DNA from: WHTB01 sp050699035
GTDB taxonomy: Bacteria > Actinomycetota > Actinomycetes > Propionibacteriales > Nocardioidaceae
DNA length: 12,677 bases
Direction: 5' to 3'
Assembly (NCBI GenBank): GCA_050699035.1
Contig: JBOHDE010000107.1
Coordinates: forward strand, 1 to 12,677
The notes below the pieces were generated by a model. That model saw only the letters and a list, made by a program, of their open reading frames with translations, did not search any database and was not told the DNA's origin. A program made the position numbers and the translations under genes. Shown here in pieces: positions 6,507 through 12,677 of this stretch (the first letter of the stretch is position 1; each line of letters begins with the position of its first letter).

Positions 6507-7492
6507 TCGAGCCAGCGCTGGATCTCGTCGTACGCCTGCTTGCGCACCGGCTCCGTCGACGCGAACACGTCGTGCATGGCGCCGTCGATGCGGGCGATCG
6601 TGACGTGTCGTGAGAGCTGGTGCGACCAGCGGGCGATCTGCCGGACGTCGAGCACGACGTCGGTGCTGGTGATGTCGTCGTTCCAGTGCTGCGGCGTGCT
6701 GCTGCGGGTGGAGCAGAGCACGAGCACGGGTGCGCCGACATCGATGCCGCGATGCACGCGACGGTGCCCGCGGCGGACGGCGCGCAGCCAGCCCGCCCGT
6801 ACCGGGAAGCTGTCGCGCGGCTTCCAGGCCAGGTCGAACTCCCACTCGCCGCGGTAGTCCTTATGGAGTGCCTCGGCGTACAGGCCGCTGACCGTGCGGG
6901 GGACGACGGCGTACGGACGGCGGAGCCCGATCTGGTCGATCGCCTGGGTGCCGGCGGTGCGCATCAGCATCGAGCCCTGGAGGTCGAGCCACGGGCTGTT
7001 CAGCACGACGGCGTCGACGGGGGAGCGGCCTCGCTCCGCGCGGAGGTGGTCGAGCCAGAGTGGGGCGATCAGGCCGCCGGTGGAGTGGGCACTGAGGATC
7101 AGCCGGGCGTGCCCGTCGCGGCCGGTGATGCGCTCGAGGACGGCGTCGAGGTCCTCGGCGTACTCGTCGACGTCGCGGCAGAAGTTGGGGGTCTGGTGGG
7201 GGAGCAGGCTGCGGCCGTGCTTGCGCAGGTCGACCGCGTAGAAGTCGTACCCCTGCTCGATCCAGAAGTCGGCGAGCCCGGTCTGGAAGAAGTAGTCGCA
7301 GAAGCCGTGCACGTGGAGAACCGCGCCGCGCGGCCGCCCGTCCGTGACGCGGCGGCTGACCAAGGTGGCGACGACGGCGCCCTCGTCATCCGGCCGGAGG
7401 TCGATCGTCTCGGCGGCGTACGGTGCCCCAAGGACGTCTCGCGTCGTGCTCCCGGTCATGGCACCAGTCTCGCAGGACGGTTCGCGCCGCAT
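6488..7492 (-). CDS. Alpha/beta hydrolase (serine aminopeptidase S33/lysophospholipase-like)
   Basis: The 334-residue product is an alpha/beta hydrolase. It has the oxyanion loop HVHGF (60-64), DLRKHGRS (88-95), the nucleophile elbow SAHSTGG with Ser137, and a terminal His307 in GAMHDVF. The acid residue is probably an Asp in the region after VLVLCSTRSS (256-265), but I cannot fix it. Family members are lysophospholipases, monoacylglycerol lipases or esterases; the substrate is unknown. ATG 7492 lies 7 nt after the stop of the upstream gene. ATG 7459 (MTGSTTRD) gives a more typical N-terminus, and neither has a strong ribosome site. It is the second gene of a two-gene unit with the PEP mutase-like enzyme, and its 3' end overlaps the convergent SRPBCC gene by 19 nt. 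Confidence 0.88.
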   Translation of the reverse strand: MRREPSCETGAMTGSTTRDVLGAPYAAETIDLRPDDEGAVVATLVSRRVTDGRPRGAVLHVHGFCDYFFQTGLADFWIEQGYDFYAVDLRKHGRSLLPHQTPNFCRDVDEYAEDLDAVLERITGRDGHARLILSAHSTGGLIAPLWLDHLRAERGRSPVDAVVLNSPWLDLQGSMLMRTAGTQAIDQIGLRRPYAVVPRTVSGLYAEALHKDYRGEWEFDLAWKPRDSFPVRAGWLRAVRRGHRRVHRGIDVGAPVLVLCSTRSSTPQHWNDDITSTDVVLDVRQIARWSHQLSRHVTIARIDGAMHDVFASTEPVRKQAYDEIQRWLDYRLPD

Positions 7493-7499
7493 CCCGCTT

Positions 7500-8306
7500 T
7501 CAACTGCCGAACAGTGGGTCGACGTTGGGGAGTCGTTCGAAGCTCGTGAACGTACCCGCGTCGGCGATCTCCGCCGCGGCCTTCAGGAACCCACCCCACG
7601 CGGTGCGCGCCAGTGTGCCGCCCACGCTGATCCGCCGTACTCCCAGTTGCGTCGCCTCCGCCACCGAGATGAACGGAGAGTTGACCAGCAGGTTCACCGG
7701 TTTGGGCGACACCGCGGCGACAATCGCCTCGACGTGCTCGAGCCGCTCGATCCGTGGCGCGTAGAGGCAGTCGGCACCGGCGTCGGCGTACGCGCGCAGC
7801 CGTCGGATCGTCTCGTCGATGTCGGGACGCCCGCACACGAAGCCCTCGGATCGGCCGGTGAGCACGATCCCGGTGCCGCTGTCGTCGATCGCTCGCCGTG
7901 CGGCGCTGACCCGCTCCACGGCCAGCGCGAAGTCGAAGAGCGGTTCGGCCTCGTCACCGGATGAGTCTTCGATCGAGAGCCCGGCGATCCCGGTGTCCGC
8001 GGCCAACGTGACGTTGGCCGCGACCTGGGTCGGATCGACCGCGAAACCGCCCTCGAAGTCAGCGTTCACCGGCACGCTCACGGCGTCGGCGACAGCACGG
8101 AGATGGTCGAGTACCTGATCGAGGGTGACCTGGTTGTCCGCGCGACCCACCGTCCAGGCGAAGCCGGAGCTCGTCGTCGCCAACGCCTCGAAGCCCAGCT
8201 GTTCCAAGGCCCGTGCGCTCCCCACGTCCCACGGGTTCGGCATCACGAAGCAGCCGGCGGAGTGCAGGCGGTGGAACGCGGCGATCGGATCGTCCTGGTC
8301 GTTCAT
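7500..8306 (-). CDS. PEP mutase / isocitrate lyase superfamily enzyme
   Basis: The 268-residue product matches the phosphoenolpyruvate mutase/isocitrate lyase superfamily. It has NPWDVGSA (24-31), TTSSGFAWTVG (44-54), the metal-binding region NADFEGGF (81-88) with Asp83 and Glu85, SIEDSS (111-116) and TGRSEGF (150-156). It lacks the KKCGH-type catalytic loop of true isocitrate and methylisocitrate lyases, so it is more likely a C-C lyase or hydrolase on an oxaloacetate- or alpha-keto-acid-like substrate. Which one cannot be told from sequence. ATG 8306 has a strong purine-rich ribosome site, GAGGTGGGGG, just upstream. It heads a two-gene unit with the alpha/beta hydrolase and is divergent from the GNAT gene at 8403. 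Confidence 0.88.
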   Translation of the reverse strand: MNDQDDPIAAFHRLHSAGCFVMPNPWDVGSARALEQLGFEALATTSSGFAWTVGRADNQVTLDQVLDHLRAVADAVSVPVNADFEGGFAVDPTQVAANVTLAADTGIAGLSIEDSSGDEAEPLFDFALAVERVSAARRAIDDSGTGIVLTGRSEGFVCGRPDIDETIRRLRAYADAGADCLYAPRIERLEHVEAIVAAVSPKPVNLLVNSPFISVAEATQLGVRRISVGGTLARTAWGGFLKAAAEIADAGTFTSFERLPNVDPLFGS

Positions 8307-8351
8307 GCCCCCACCTCGTGATCAGCCCCTGGAGTCTGCACTCTAGTCCGA

Positions 8352-8365
8352 CCGGCACGTGCTGG
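8352..8365. promoter_or_regulatory. Candidate operator, 14-bp palindrome between divergent genes
   Basis: CCGGCACGTGCTGG is a 14-bp palindrome with one mismatched pair around a perfect GCACGTGC core. It lies in the 96-nt gap between the divergent starts at 8306 and 8403, about 38-46 nt from each. The position suits a regulator of either gene. In GC-rich DNA such palindromes also occur by chance, and I cannot tie it to a known regulator. Confidence 0.3.
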
Positions 8366-8402
8366 CCGTAGTTCCTCCGGGTCTGAGTGAGAGCATCGGC
8401 GG

Positions 8403-9134
8403 GTGAACCTGGTGCGAGAGCTGCTGGAACGAGCGGCCCGCGCAACGCCAGCGGCGGTCGAGGACCGCAGCAGCGGCTGGTGGTTTCGTCACACCGACGG
8501 CAACGCCTGGTGGTCGGGCGCGGTGCTCGCGCATGGCGCCTCTGACGACGGCCGCCTCACCGAGCGGATCGAGGCCGCCGAGCGCTTCTATGCCGAGCGT
8601 GACGCGGCCGCGCGGTTCCAGGTCTGTCCTGGGTGCCCGCCGGACCTCGACCGCATGCTCGCCGATCGCGGCTACCGGTGGGAGGCGCCGATCTCGTTGC
8701 AGGCGATGGAGGTCGCCGTGCCGGTCGAGGTGCGGCCGGCCGCCGGGCTTGACGTACGCGTGGGCTCTCGCCCGGACCCGGGATCGCGGGTCGTGCTCGC
8801 GGCCAGCGGCGGCCCGCGGACGGTGGCCGGTGGGCGCAGCGCGTACGTCACCGTGTCCGCCGACGACGAACCGGTCGCGATCGGACGTGCGGTCGCCGAC
8901 GACGGCTGGACGGGTGTCTTCGGGATGGTCACGACACCCAGCGCTCGACGACGGGGTGCGGCCCGGGTGGTGCTGTCGGTGATCGCACACTGGGCCTGCG
9001 AGCAGGACGCGCCGCGGCTGTACCTTCAGGTCGAGCGGGCGAACACTGCCGCGTGCCGGCTCTACGCGGCTGCCGGGTTCACCGAGGTCGCGAGCTACCA
9101 CTACCGCGTCAAAGACGCACACGCACCGGCCTGA
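8403..9134 (+). CDS. GNAT family N-acetyltransferase with N-terminal extension
   Basis: The 243-residue product ends in a clear GNAT domain. FGMVTTPSARRRGAARVVL (173-191) holds the acetyl-CoA-binding RRRGAA turn, followed by LYLQVERANTAACRLYAAAGF (206-226), the usual terminal strand-helix pair. The first about 110 residues contain a Trp-rich segment (GWWFRH, 25-30; AWWSGAVLAHG, 35-45) and a helical part that may be a degenerate partner GNAT domain, as in tandem-GNAT proteins. The substrate is unknown. GTG 8403 is the first available start; GAGTGAGAG about 10-18 nt upstream may serve as a weak ribosome site. It stands alone, divergent from the PEP mutase-like gene and convergent with the APH gene, 26 nt apart. 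Confidence 0.82.
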   Translation: MNLVRELLERAARATPAAVEDRSSGWWFRHTDGNAWWSGAVLAHGASDDGRLTERIEAAERFYAERDAAARFQVCPGCPPDLDRMLADRGYRWEAPISLQAMEVAVPVEVRPAAGLDVRVGSRPDPGSRVVLAASGGPRTVAGGRSAYVTVSADDEPVAIGRAVADDGWTGVFGMVTTPSARRRGAARVVLSVIAHWACEQDAPRLYLQVERANTAACRLYAAAGFTEVASYHYRVKDAHAPA

Positions 9135-9147
9135 GTCGGCCTGACTA

Positions 9148-9167
9148 GGGCTGGGGAAGGTCAGCCC
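9148..9167. terminator. Small hairpin between convergent genes
   Basis: GGGCTG (9148-9153) pairs with CAGCCC (9162-9167) around an 8-nt loop. An alternative pairing CTGGGG/CCCCAG (9151-9156/9165-9170) is equally good. It sits in the 26-nt gap between the GNAT stop and the APH stop and slightly overlaps the latter. There is no U-tract, so it is a weak candidate terminator. Confidence 0.3.
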
Positions 9168-9982
9168 CAGGAGAGCGCATCCAGCAGCTGGTAGAAGCGC
9201 ACCCGGTCCGCGTCAGGGTGGCTCAGGCCGTACGCCCGCACGAGGATGTCTGCGGCGGCGGCCGAGAACTGCGGGTTCATTCCCGCCGAGCCGATGCTCG
9301 TCGTGATGAGTGACAGGTCGAGGTATCTGTCCGCGACTCCGAGGCGCCCCACGTCGATGACGCCGGTGCACAGCAGGCTCTCCGGGTCGACCAGGAAGTT
9401 GGGTAGGCACGCATCGCCGTGGCAGACGACCAGGTCGGTCGACTCGAGCTGGGTCGCCCAGCCGAGCTCCGCCCGTAACCGCGCAAGCAGCTCGCGTGGT
9501 GGTGTGGACCTCATGCCGGGGTCGAGGAAGTCGACGTTGACGGCGCCGCGACGTATGACGTCCTCAACCACCGGCATGGTGACCGACAGGGATCGGTCGA
9601 ATGGGCACGTCTCCGTCGGGATGCTGTGCAGACGGCCGAGCACATCGGCCAGGGACAAGAGCACGGTCGGCACCGACGAAGCAGGCACGTCACACGCAAG
9701 GATCCCGTCGACGGCGGTGGTGACCAGGCAGGCACCCTCGTCATGCTCGTGCCAGTCGGCCAGGTGCGCGCACGGCAGCCCGGTGGCCGCGAGCCACGAC
9801 ACCCGGTCACGTTCGTCACGGAGATCAGGCAGTCCGGACCTTCCGGCGCACTTGGCGAAGACCACGCCGTCGGTGCGGCGGTAGACCGCGGCTCCCGACT
9901 CTCCGACAAGCACCGGCTCCCACGACACACCCGCGGGGCATGCCGGCAGGAGCCCGGTGCGTCCGGCGGCCGAAGCAGTCAC
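9161..9982 (-). CDS. aph(3''): APH(3'')-like aminoglycoside phosphotransferase (streptomycin kinase homologue)
   Basis: The 273-residue product closely follows APH(3'')-Ib/StrA (267 residues), the cytoplasmic enzyme that inactivates streptomycin by ATP-dependent 3''-phosphorylation. Shared stretches include the GESG start region, FAK with Lys44, ERDR, DEGACLVTTAV, a Cys-Pro-Phe segment, and STPPRELLARL. The catalytic HGDACLPN has Asp190 and Asn195; the metal-binding IDVGRLG has Asp210. It then runs ADRYLDL and a terminal LDALSWG (StrA ends LDPLTWG). I chose GTG 9982, which matches the StrA N-terminus and lies 4 nt after the stop of the propeller gene; no good Shine-Dalgarno is seen, so translation may depend on coupling. 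The frame stays open upstream to 10186, but that part overlaps the propeller C-terminus and is not StrA-like. Composition matches its neighbours and no mobile element is near, so it looks like a resident gene. Confidence 0.88.
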   Translation of the reverse strand: MTASAAGRTGLLPACPAGVSWEPVLVGESGAAVYRRTDGVVFAKCAGRSGLPDLRDERDRVSWLAATGLPCAHLADWHEHDEGACLVTTAVDGILACDVPASSVPTVLLSLADVLGRLHSIPTETCPFDRSLSVTMPVVEDVIRRGAVNVDFLDPGMRSTPPRELLARLRAELGWATQLESTDLVVCHGDACLPNFLVDPESLLCTGVIDVGRLGVADRYLDLSLITTSIGSAGMNPQFSAAAADILVRAYGLSHPDADRVRFYQLLDALSWG

Positions 9983-9986
9983 AAGG

Positions 9987-11504
9987 TCACAGCATGCCAA
10001 ACCTCGCCACGAACCCGTCGCCTCCCGACCTGCCACTGAAGCGGGGGGCATACGCGTCACGCGTCGTCGGGAAGTCGGGCGAGATGGTCGATCCACCCAC
10101 CCGCGCAGCGCCGTCCGGTCCGAGCGCCACGGCCTCTCCACTGTCGTTCCGGCTACCGCCCAGGAAGGTACTGGACTCGCCACCACCGGTCGCCGCGTCG
10201 AGTCGCGTCACGAACGCCTCCGACACGACCATGGTCGAGTCGACCGCATCACTGGTGAGCGGGAAGTCGGCCGAACTGGTGCCTCCCGTCACGGTTGCGG
10301 TGCCATCCGTGTCCACAGCGACTCCGTTGGCTCCGTCGAAGCCCGCGCCGCCGAGGAAGGTGCCGTAGACCAGTGCGCTTCCGGAACTGTCCAACCGGAC
10401 CGCGTAGCCGTCCGCAGCCGTCACTCCCGGCGATCCGTGCGTCGTGTCTAACGCTCCGGGTGTGGTGGGGAAGTCGGCGGAGCGAGTGCTCCCGACCACA
10501 GTCGCGGCACCGCTGTCGTCGAGGTCCAGACTGACCGCGAAGTCCAGGTCTGCGCCGCCGAGATAGCTGCTGTAGACAAGGGCACCGCCTTGGGGGTCGA
10601 GGCGGGTGACGAAGGCATCGTTGCCACCGTTATGGGTCGGGTCGACCGAGCCGATCGTCACGGGGAAGTCGGCAGTATCGGTGATGCCCACGACATAGGC
10701 CGAGCCCGTGCTCCCGACCCGGATCCCGAACCCGGTCTCCCCGCCCTGGCTGGTGTCGTCACCGCCGAGCAGGGTGCTGTAGGCGAGCGAGTCGCCGGCT
10801 GGGTTCACCTTGGTGACGAAGGCGTCCGTGGTCCCGTCGAAGGCTCGGTCGAACGCACCAAGGGTCGTGGGGAAGTCTGGCGAGCGCGTGCTTCCGGTGA
10901 CGTACGCCGCACCGGTCTCGTCGACGGCCACGCCGGAGGCGATCTCGGACGCCCCACCGCCGAGGAGGGTGCTGTAGACGAGCGCCCCACCGTCCGGCCG
11001 GAGCTTGGCCAGGAAGCCGTCCCGACCCGCCAAGGTGGTGTCGAACGCGCCCGCCGTGGTGGGGAAGTCGCTCGACGAGGCCGAGCCGACGACGTACGCG
11101 GCACCGGAGGCATCCACCGCCATGCCGCACTGGGGCGAGCACTCGAAGCCGCTGCCACCGAGGAAGGTACTCCAGATGAGGTCGCGGCCGGTCGGGTCGA
11201 GTTTCGATACGGCCACGTCGGAGCCGCCGTTGAACCCGCGGTCGTAGGCGCCCGGCGTCGTGGGGAAGCTCTTCGACTCCGTCAGGCTGAGGACGTACAC
11301 GTTCCCGGCACCGTCCACGGCGATCTCGCGGACCGAGTCCGGTTCGTGGTCTCCTAGGTACGTGGAGAAGGCGAGTCCGTCGATCGAGGACTGAGGCGTT
11401 GCTGCAGCGTGCACATGAGCACCCGTCGTGGCGATCAGGAGCGCGGCCGTACCACCTGCGACGAGCGCGGCGACCACACGAGTGCGGGGAGAGGTGCGTG
11501 CCAT
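9987..11504 (-). CDS. Secreted SBBP-repeat seven-bladed beta-propeller protein
   Basis: The 505-residue product starts with a signal peptide: MARTSPRTR, a hydrophobic core to about residue 28, and a probable cleavage after VHA (31-33). The rest is seven SBBP-type repeats of about 60-70 residues. The consensus is YSTFLGG...G.AVD..G.AYV.GST.S.DFPTT.GA.D....G..DAFV.KL.P.G, which suggests one complete seven-bladed propeller. The last repeat ends three residues before the stop, and no other domain is present. Blade 2 alone has CSPQC, a likely disulfide. Function is unknown; such propellers usually bind proteins or glycans outside the cell. ATG 11504 has AGGGGG at 11516-11511 with 6-nt spacing; the frame is open further upstream (to 11588) but without a better start. 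It is followed after 4 nt by the APH gene and is divergent from the RlmJ-like gene. Confidence 0.9.
   Translation of the reverse strand: MARTSPRTRVVAALVAGGTAALLIATTGAHVHAAATPQSSIDGLAFSTYLGDHEPDSVREIAVDGAGNVYVLSLTESKSFPTTPGAYDRGFNGGSDVAVSKLDPTGRDLIWSTFLGGSGFECSPQCGMAVDASGAAYVVGSASSSDFPTTAGAFDTTLAGRDGFLAKLRPDGGALVYSTLLGGGASEIASGVAVDETGAAYVTGSTRSPDFPTTLGAFDRAFDGTTDAFVTKVNPAGDSLAYSTLLGGDDTSQGGETGFGIRVGSTGSAYVVGITDTADFPVTIGSVDPTHNGGNDAFVTRLDPQGGALVYSSYLGGADLDFAVSLDLDDSGAATVVGSTRSADFPTTPGALDTTHGSPGVTAADGYAVRLDSSGSALVYGTFLGGAGFDGANGVAVDTDGTATVTGGTSSADFPLTSDAVDSTMVVSEAFVTRLDAATGGGESSTFLGGSRNDSGEAVALGPDGAARVGGSTISPDFPTTRDAYAPRFSGRSGGDGFVARFGML
9990..11369 (-). repeat. Seven tandem SBBP coding repeats of about 200 nt
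   Basis: The repeats show in DNA as a recurring gggaag element of the DFPTT segment, near 10070, 10262, 10469, 10665, 10871, 11062 and 11262 on the plus strand. The period is about 190-206 nt. The copies differ enough that this is an old protein repeat and not a recent tandem duplication or a CRISPR array. Confidence 0.85.
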
Positions 11505-11631
11505 GAGGATCCCCCTTTTGAAGGCAAGAGCCGCGGCACGGACCCCCGTTCGGCGCCGTTCGGTTGCCGGATGTAGTTGACTTGTCACGGATTACCAGAT
11601 CGACGGACCTGAGCGCAAGGGACAATTCGGA
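11505..11631. other. Divergent intergenic region, propeller gene versus RlmJ-like gene
   Basis: The 127-nt gap should hold promoters for both genes. I see ribosome sites for each (AGGGGG at 11516-11511 on the minus strand; AAGGGA at 11617-11622 on the plus). A possible plus-strand -35 is TTGACT (11577-11582), with no convincing -10. CCGTTCGG occurs as a direct repeat at 11546-11553 and 11556-11563, a 10-bp period, so on the same face of the helix and possibly a regulator site. No hairpin or riboswitch is recognised. Confidence 0.35.
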
Positions 11632-12489
11632 ATGGCCAACCACCACTTCGGGAAGTTCGCCGACGTCTGGAAACACCTGGTCGTCGACGACGTGCTCGTC
11701 CACGCGAAGCCGGTCAGGTACGCCGAGACCCACGCCGGGTCCGCCGCCTACGCGATGGTCCACGACGCCGAGCGTCAGTACGGCGTGCTGGGGTTCCTCG
11801 ACGGCCTGCCGGCGTCGAAGGTGTTGTCGGCCGCCGCATTCTCCCGGGTGGTGTCTCGCTTCGTCCGTGGTGAGCCCTCGCTGTATCCGGGTTCCGCTCT
11901 CCAGGCCATGACCCTGCTCGGGGATGACTGCTCGTATCTGCTGTGCGACGTCGATCCGGTGAGCGCTGACGACCTGCGTACGTGGGGTCACCGACTGCAG
12001 CTCAGCCAGTGCGAAGTCGCGGAACGCGACGGCATGGCGGCGGTGCGAGAGCTGCTCCAGAGCCGGAATGCCACCGTTGTGCACATCGACCCCTTCGACC
12101 CCGATCGGCGCGAGGACGGTGGACGGTCCGCCGTCGAGGTGGCGTCGGAGGTCGGTGAGGCGGGGCACACGCTCGTCTACTGGTACGGCTTCGACAACCC
12201 CGACGAACGTGCCTGGGCCTTCGCCGATATCCGAAGCCGCACGACGGCACCGCTGTGGTGCGGCGACATCATGGTCGCCTCACTCGAGAGTGCCACCCGC
12301 GGGGACGGAGACCTCGGCGCGGCGACGACGCCGGGTACGGGGTGCGGCGTCGTGCTCGCCAACGTCTCGGCGTCCCTCGTTGCCGGGTTCGAGGATCTCG
12401 CGCACGCACTCGTCGAGGTGTACGAGGGAAGGAAGCTACCGAACGGCGAGGCGGGACATCTCGACCTCACCGTGCACGCCACCCGGTAG
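11632..12489 (+). CDS. RlmJ-like (DUF519/ComJ) methyltransferase homologue with altered DPFD motif
   Basis: The 285-residue product aligns in order with RlmJ, the enzyme that makes N6-methyladenosine at 23S rRNA position 2030 in E. coli (280 residues). Matching parts are FGKFADVWKHLVV (6-18; RlmJ has GNHADVLKH), the SAM-binding ETHAGSA (32-38; DTHAGAG), YPGSALQA (85-92; YPGSPLIA), CDVDP (105-109), ERDG (131-134) and HIDPFDP (151-157). The last is where RlmJ has the catalytic IDPPYE: Asp153 and Pro154 are kept, but Pro-Tyr is replaced by Phe-Asp. It may have another target, or bind without methylating. ATG 11632 has AAGGGA at 11617-11622. It stands alone, divergent from the propeller gene. I am confident in the family but not in the activity. 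Confidence 0.8.
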   Translation: MANHHFGKFADVWKHLVVDDVLVHAKPVRYAETHAGSAAYAMVHDAERQYGVLGFLDGLPASKVLSAAAFSRVVSRFVRGEPSLYPGSALQAMTLLGDDCSYLLCDVDPVSADDLRTWGHRLQLSQCEVAERDGMAAVRELLQSRNATVVHIDPFDPDRREDGGRSAVEVASEVGEAGHTLVYWYGFDNPDERAWAFADIRSRTTAPLWCGDIMVASLESATRGDGDLGAATTPGTGCGVVLANVSASLVAGFEDLAHALVEVYEGRKLPNGEAGHLDLTVHATR

Positions 12490-12552
12490 CGCCCTCGGTC
12501 AGGTTGACGATCCTCGGTGCCATCGAGACGTGGTCGTGCGTCGGCCGGCTGT

Positions 12553-12677
12553 TCAGCATCGTTGCGGTGGGTCGGGGTCGTCGGTCGGCGGTCGATCCGT
12601 GTCGTCGGGTGGTGGGAGTGGTTTCAGCCAGGCTGGTCGGCCGGTGGGGTCGGCGGGGTGGGCCGGTGTGGGTGTCG
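12553..12677 (-). CDS. C-terminal fragment of a minus-strand gene, proline-rich tail
   Basis: The reverse frame is open from the window edge to TGA at 12555-12553 and gives 41 codons rich in Pro and Asp (AWLKPLPPPDDTDRPP, then DDPDPP, ending in QRC). Codon third positions are mostly G or C, as in its neighbours. Such tails are common at the ends of actinobacterial HNH/DUF222-type endonuclease-like proteins, but no domain is visible here, so the identity is a guess. It is convergent with the RlmJ-like gene, 63 nt away; that gap has no clear terminator. Confidence 0.45.
   Translation of the reverse strand, partial: TPTPAHPADPTGRPAWLKPLPPPDDTDRPPTDDPDPPQRC

Noticed and set aside
5811..6845. 344-codon minus-strand open frame
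   Set aside because: It lies antisense to the SRPBCC gene and out of frame with the alpha/beta hydrolase, with Arg-rich low-complexity content and no motif.
9983..10186. Extended N-terminus (68 codons) for the APH gene
   Set aside because: It overlaps the last propeller blade in another frame, is Arg-rich and unlike any APH N-terminus; GTG 9982 matches the StrA start.
9990..11369. CRISPR-like regular repeats
   Set aside because: The period is about 200 nt and the repeated DNA is coding and diverged; these are protein repeats.
10759..12168. Long 469-codon minus-strand open frame
   Set aside because: It runs across the propeller gene in another frame, then antisense through the RlmJ-like gene, and shows no domain; a shadow in GC-rich DNA.
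12490..12552. Terminator after the RlmJ-like gene
   Set aside because: CCTCGGT occurs twice but as a direct repeat, and no stable stem was found by eye.
1..12677. An anti-phage defence island or secondary-metabolite cluster
   Set aside because: No nuclease, helicase, reverse transcriptase, PKS/NRPS or toxin-antitoxin pair is seen; the genes are mixed housekeeping and single enzymes.

Overview
The window is very GC-rich DNA with strong G/C preference at third codon positions, GTG and TTG starts, and densely packed genes. It carries an actinobacterial-style cobyric acid synthase and a CsoR/RicR-type copper operator. This is best explained as a chromosomal segment of a high-GC actinomycete (Actinomycetota); nothing in it fixes a lower rank. 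I see no transposase, integrase, tRNA, rRNA, CRISPR array or origin.

Layout. Bases 1-2009 hold the start of a YbaK/EbsC-type aminoacyl-tRNA deacylase (minus strand, cut by the window edge), divergent from cobQ. A short, well-formed promoter lies in the end of cobQ, with a TACCC-N5-GGGTA dyad over its -10 and start point. It drives an uncharacterised seven-helix membrane protein (2036-2629) with a His/Asp/Cys cluster near its last helix. A 67-nt near-perfect inverted repeat (2643-2709) separates that gene from a convergent MFS exporter (2702-3859, minus). Bases 4005-6506 are a three-gene plus-strand unit: a cytoplasmic beta-lactamase-fold serine hydrolase, an ElaA-type acetyltransferase and an SRPBCC protein. 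It overlaps tail-to-tail with a two-gene minus-strand unit (8306-6488): a PEP mutase/isocitrate lyase-superfamily enzyme and an alpha/beta hydrolase. A two-part GNAT protein follows (8403-9134).

The minus-strand pair 11504-9161 is unusual. A secreted protein made of seven SBBP beta-propeller repeats is followed after 4 nt by a kinase that strongly resembles streptomycin 3''-phosphotransferase, APH(3'')/StrA. Divergent from it is an RlmJ-like rRNA methyltransferase homologue whose expected catalytic DPPY-type motif reads DPFD. The last 125 bases hold the proline-rich C-terminus of a minus-strand gene that enters from the right.

Working together: most genes are single housekeeping or accessory enzymes with no shared pathway. 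The relations with direct sequence support are the copper-type regulation of the membrane protein, the two tight operons in the middle, and the propeller-APH coupling. The best leads for something undescribed are the operator-controlled membrane protein, the RlmJ-like protein with the altered motif, and the propeller-kinase pair.
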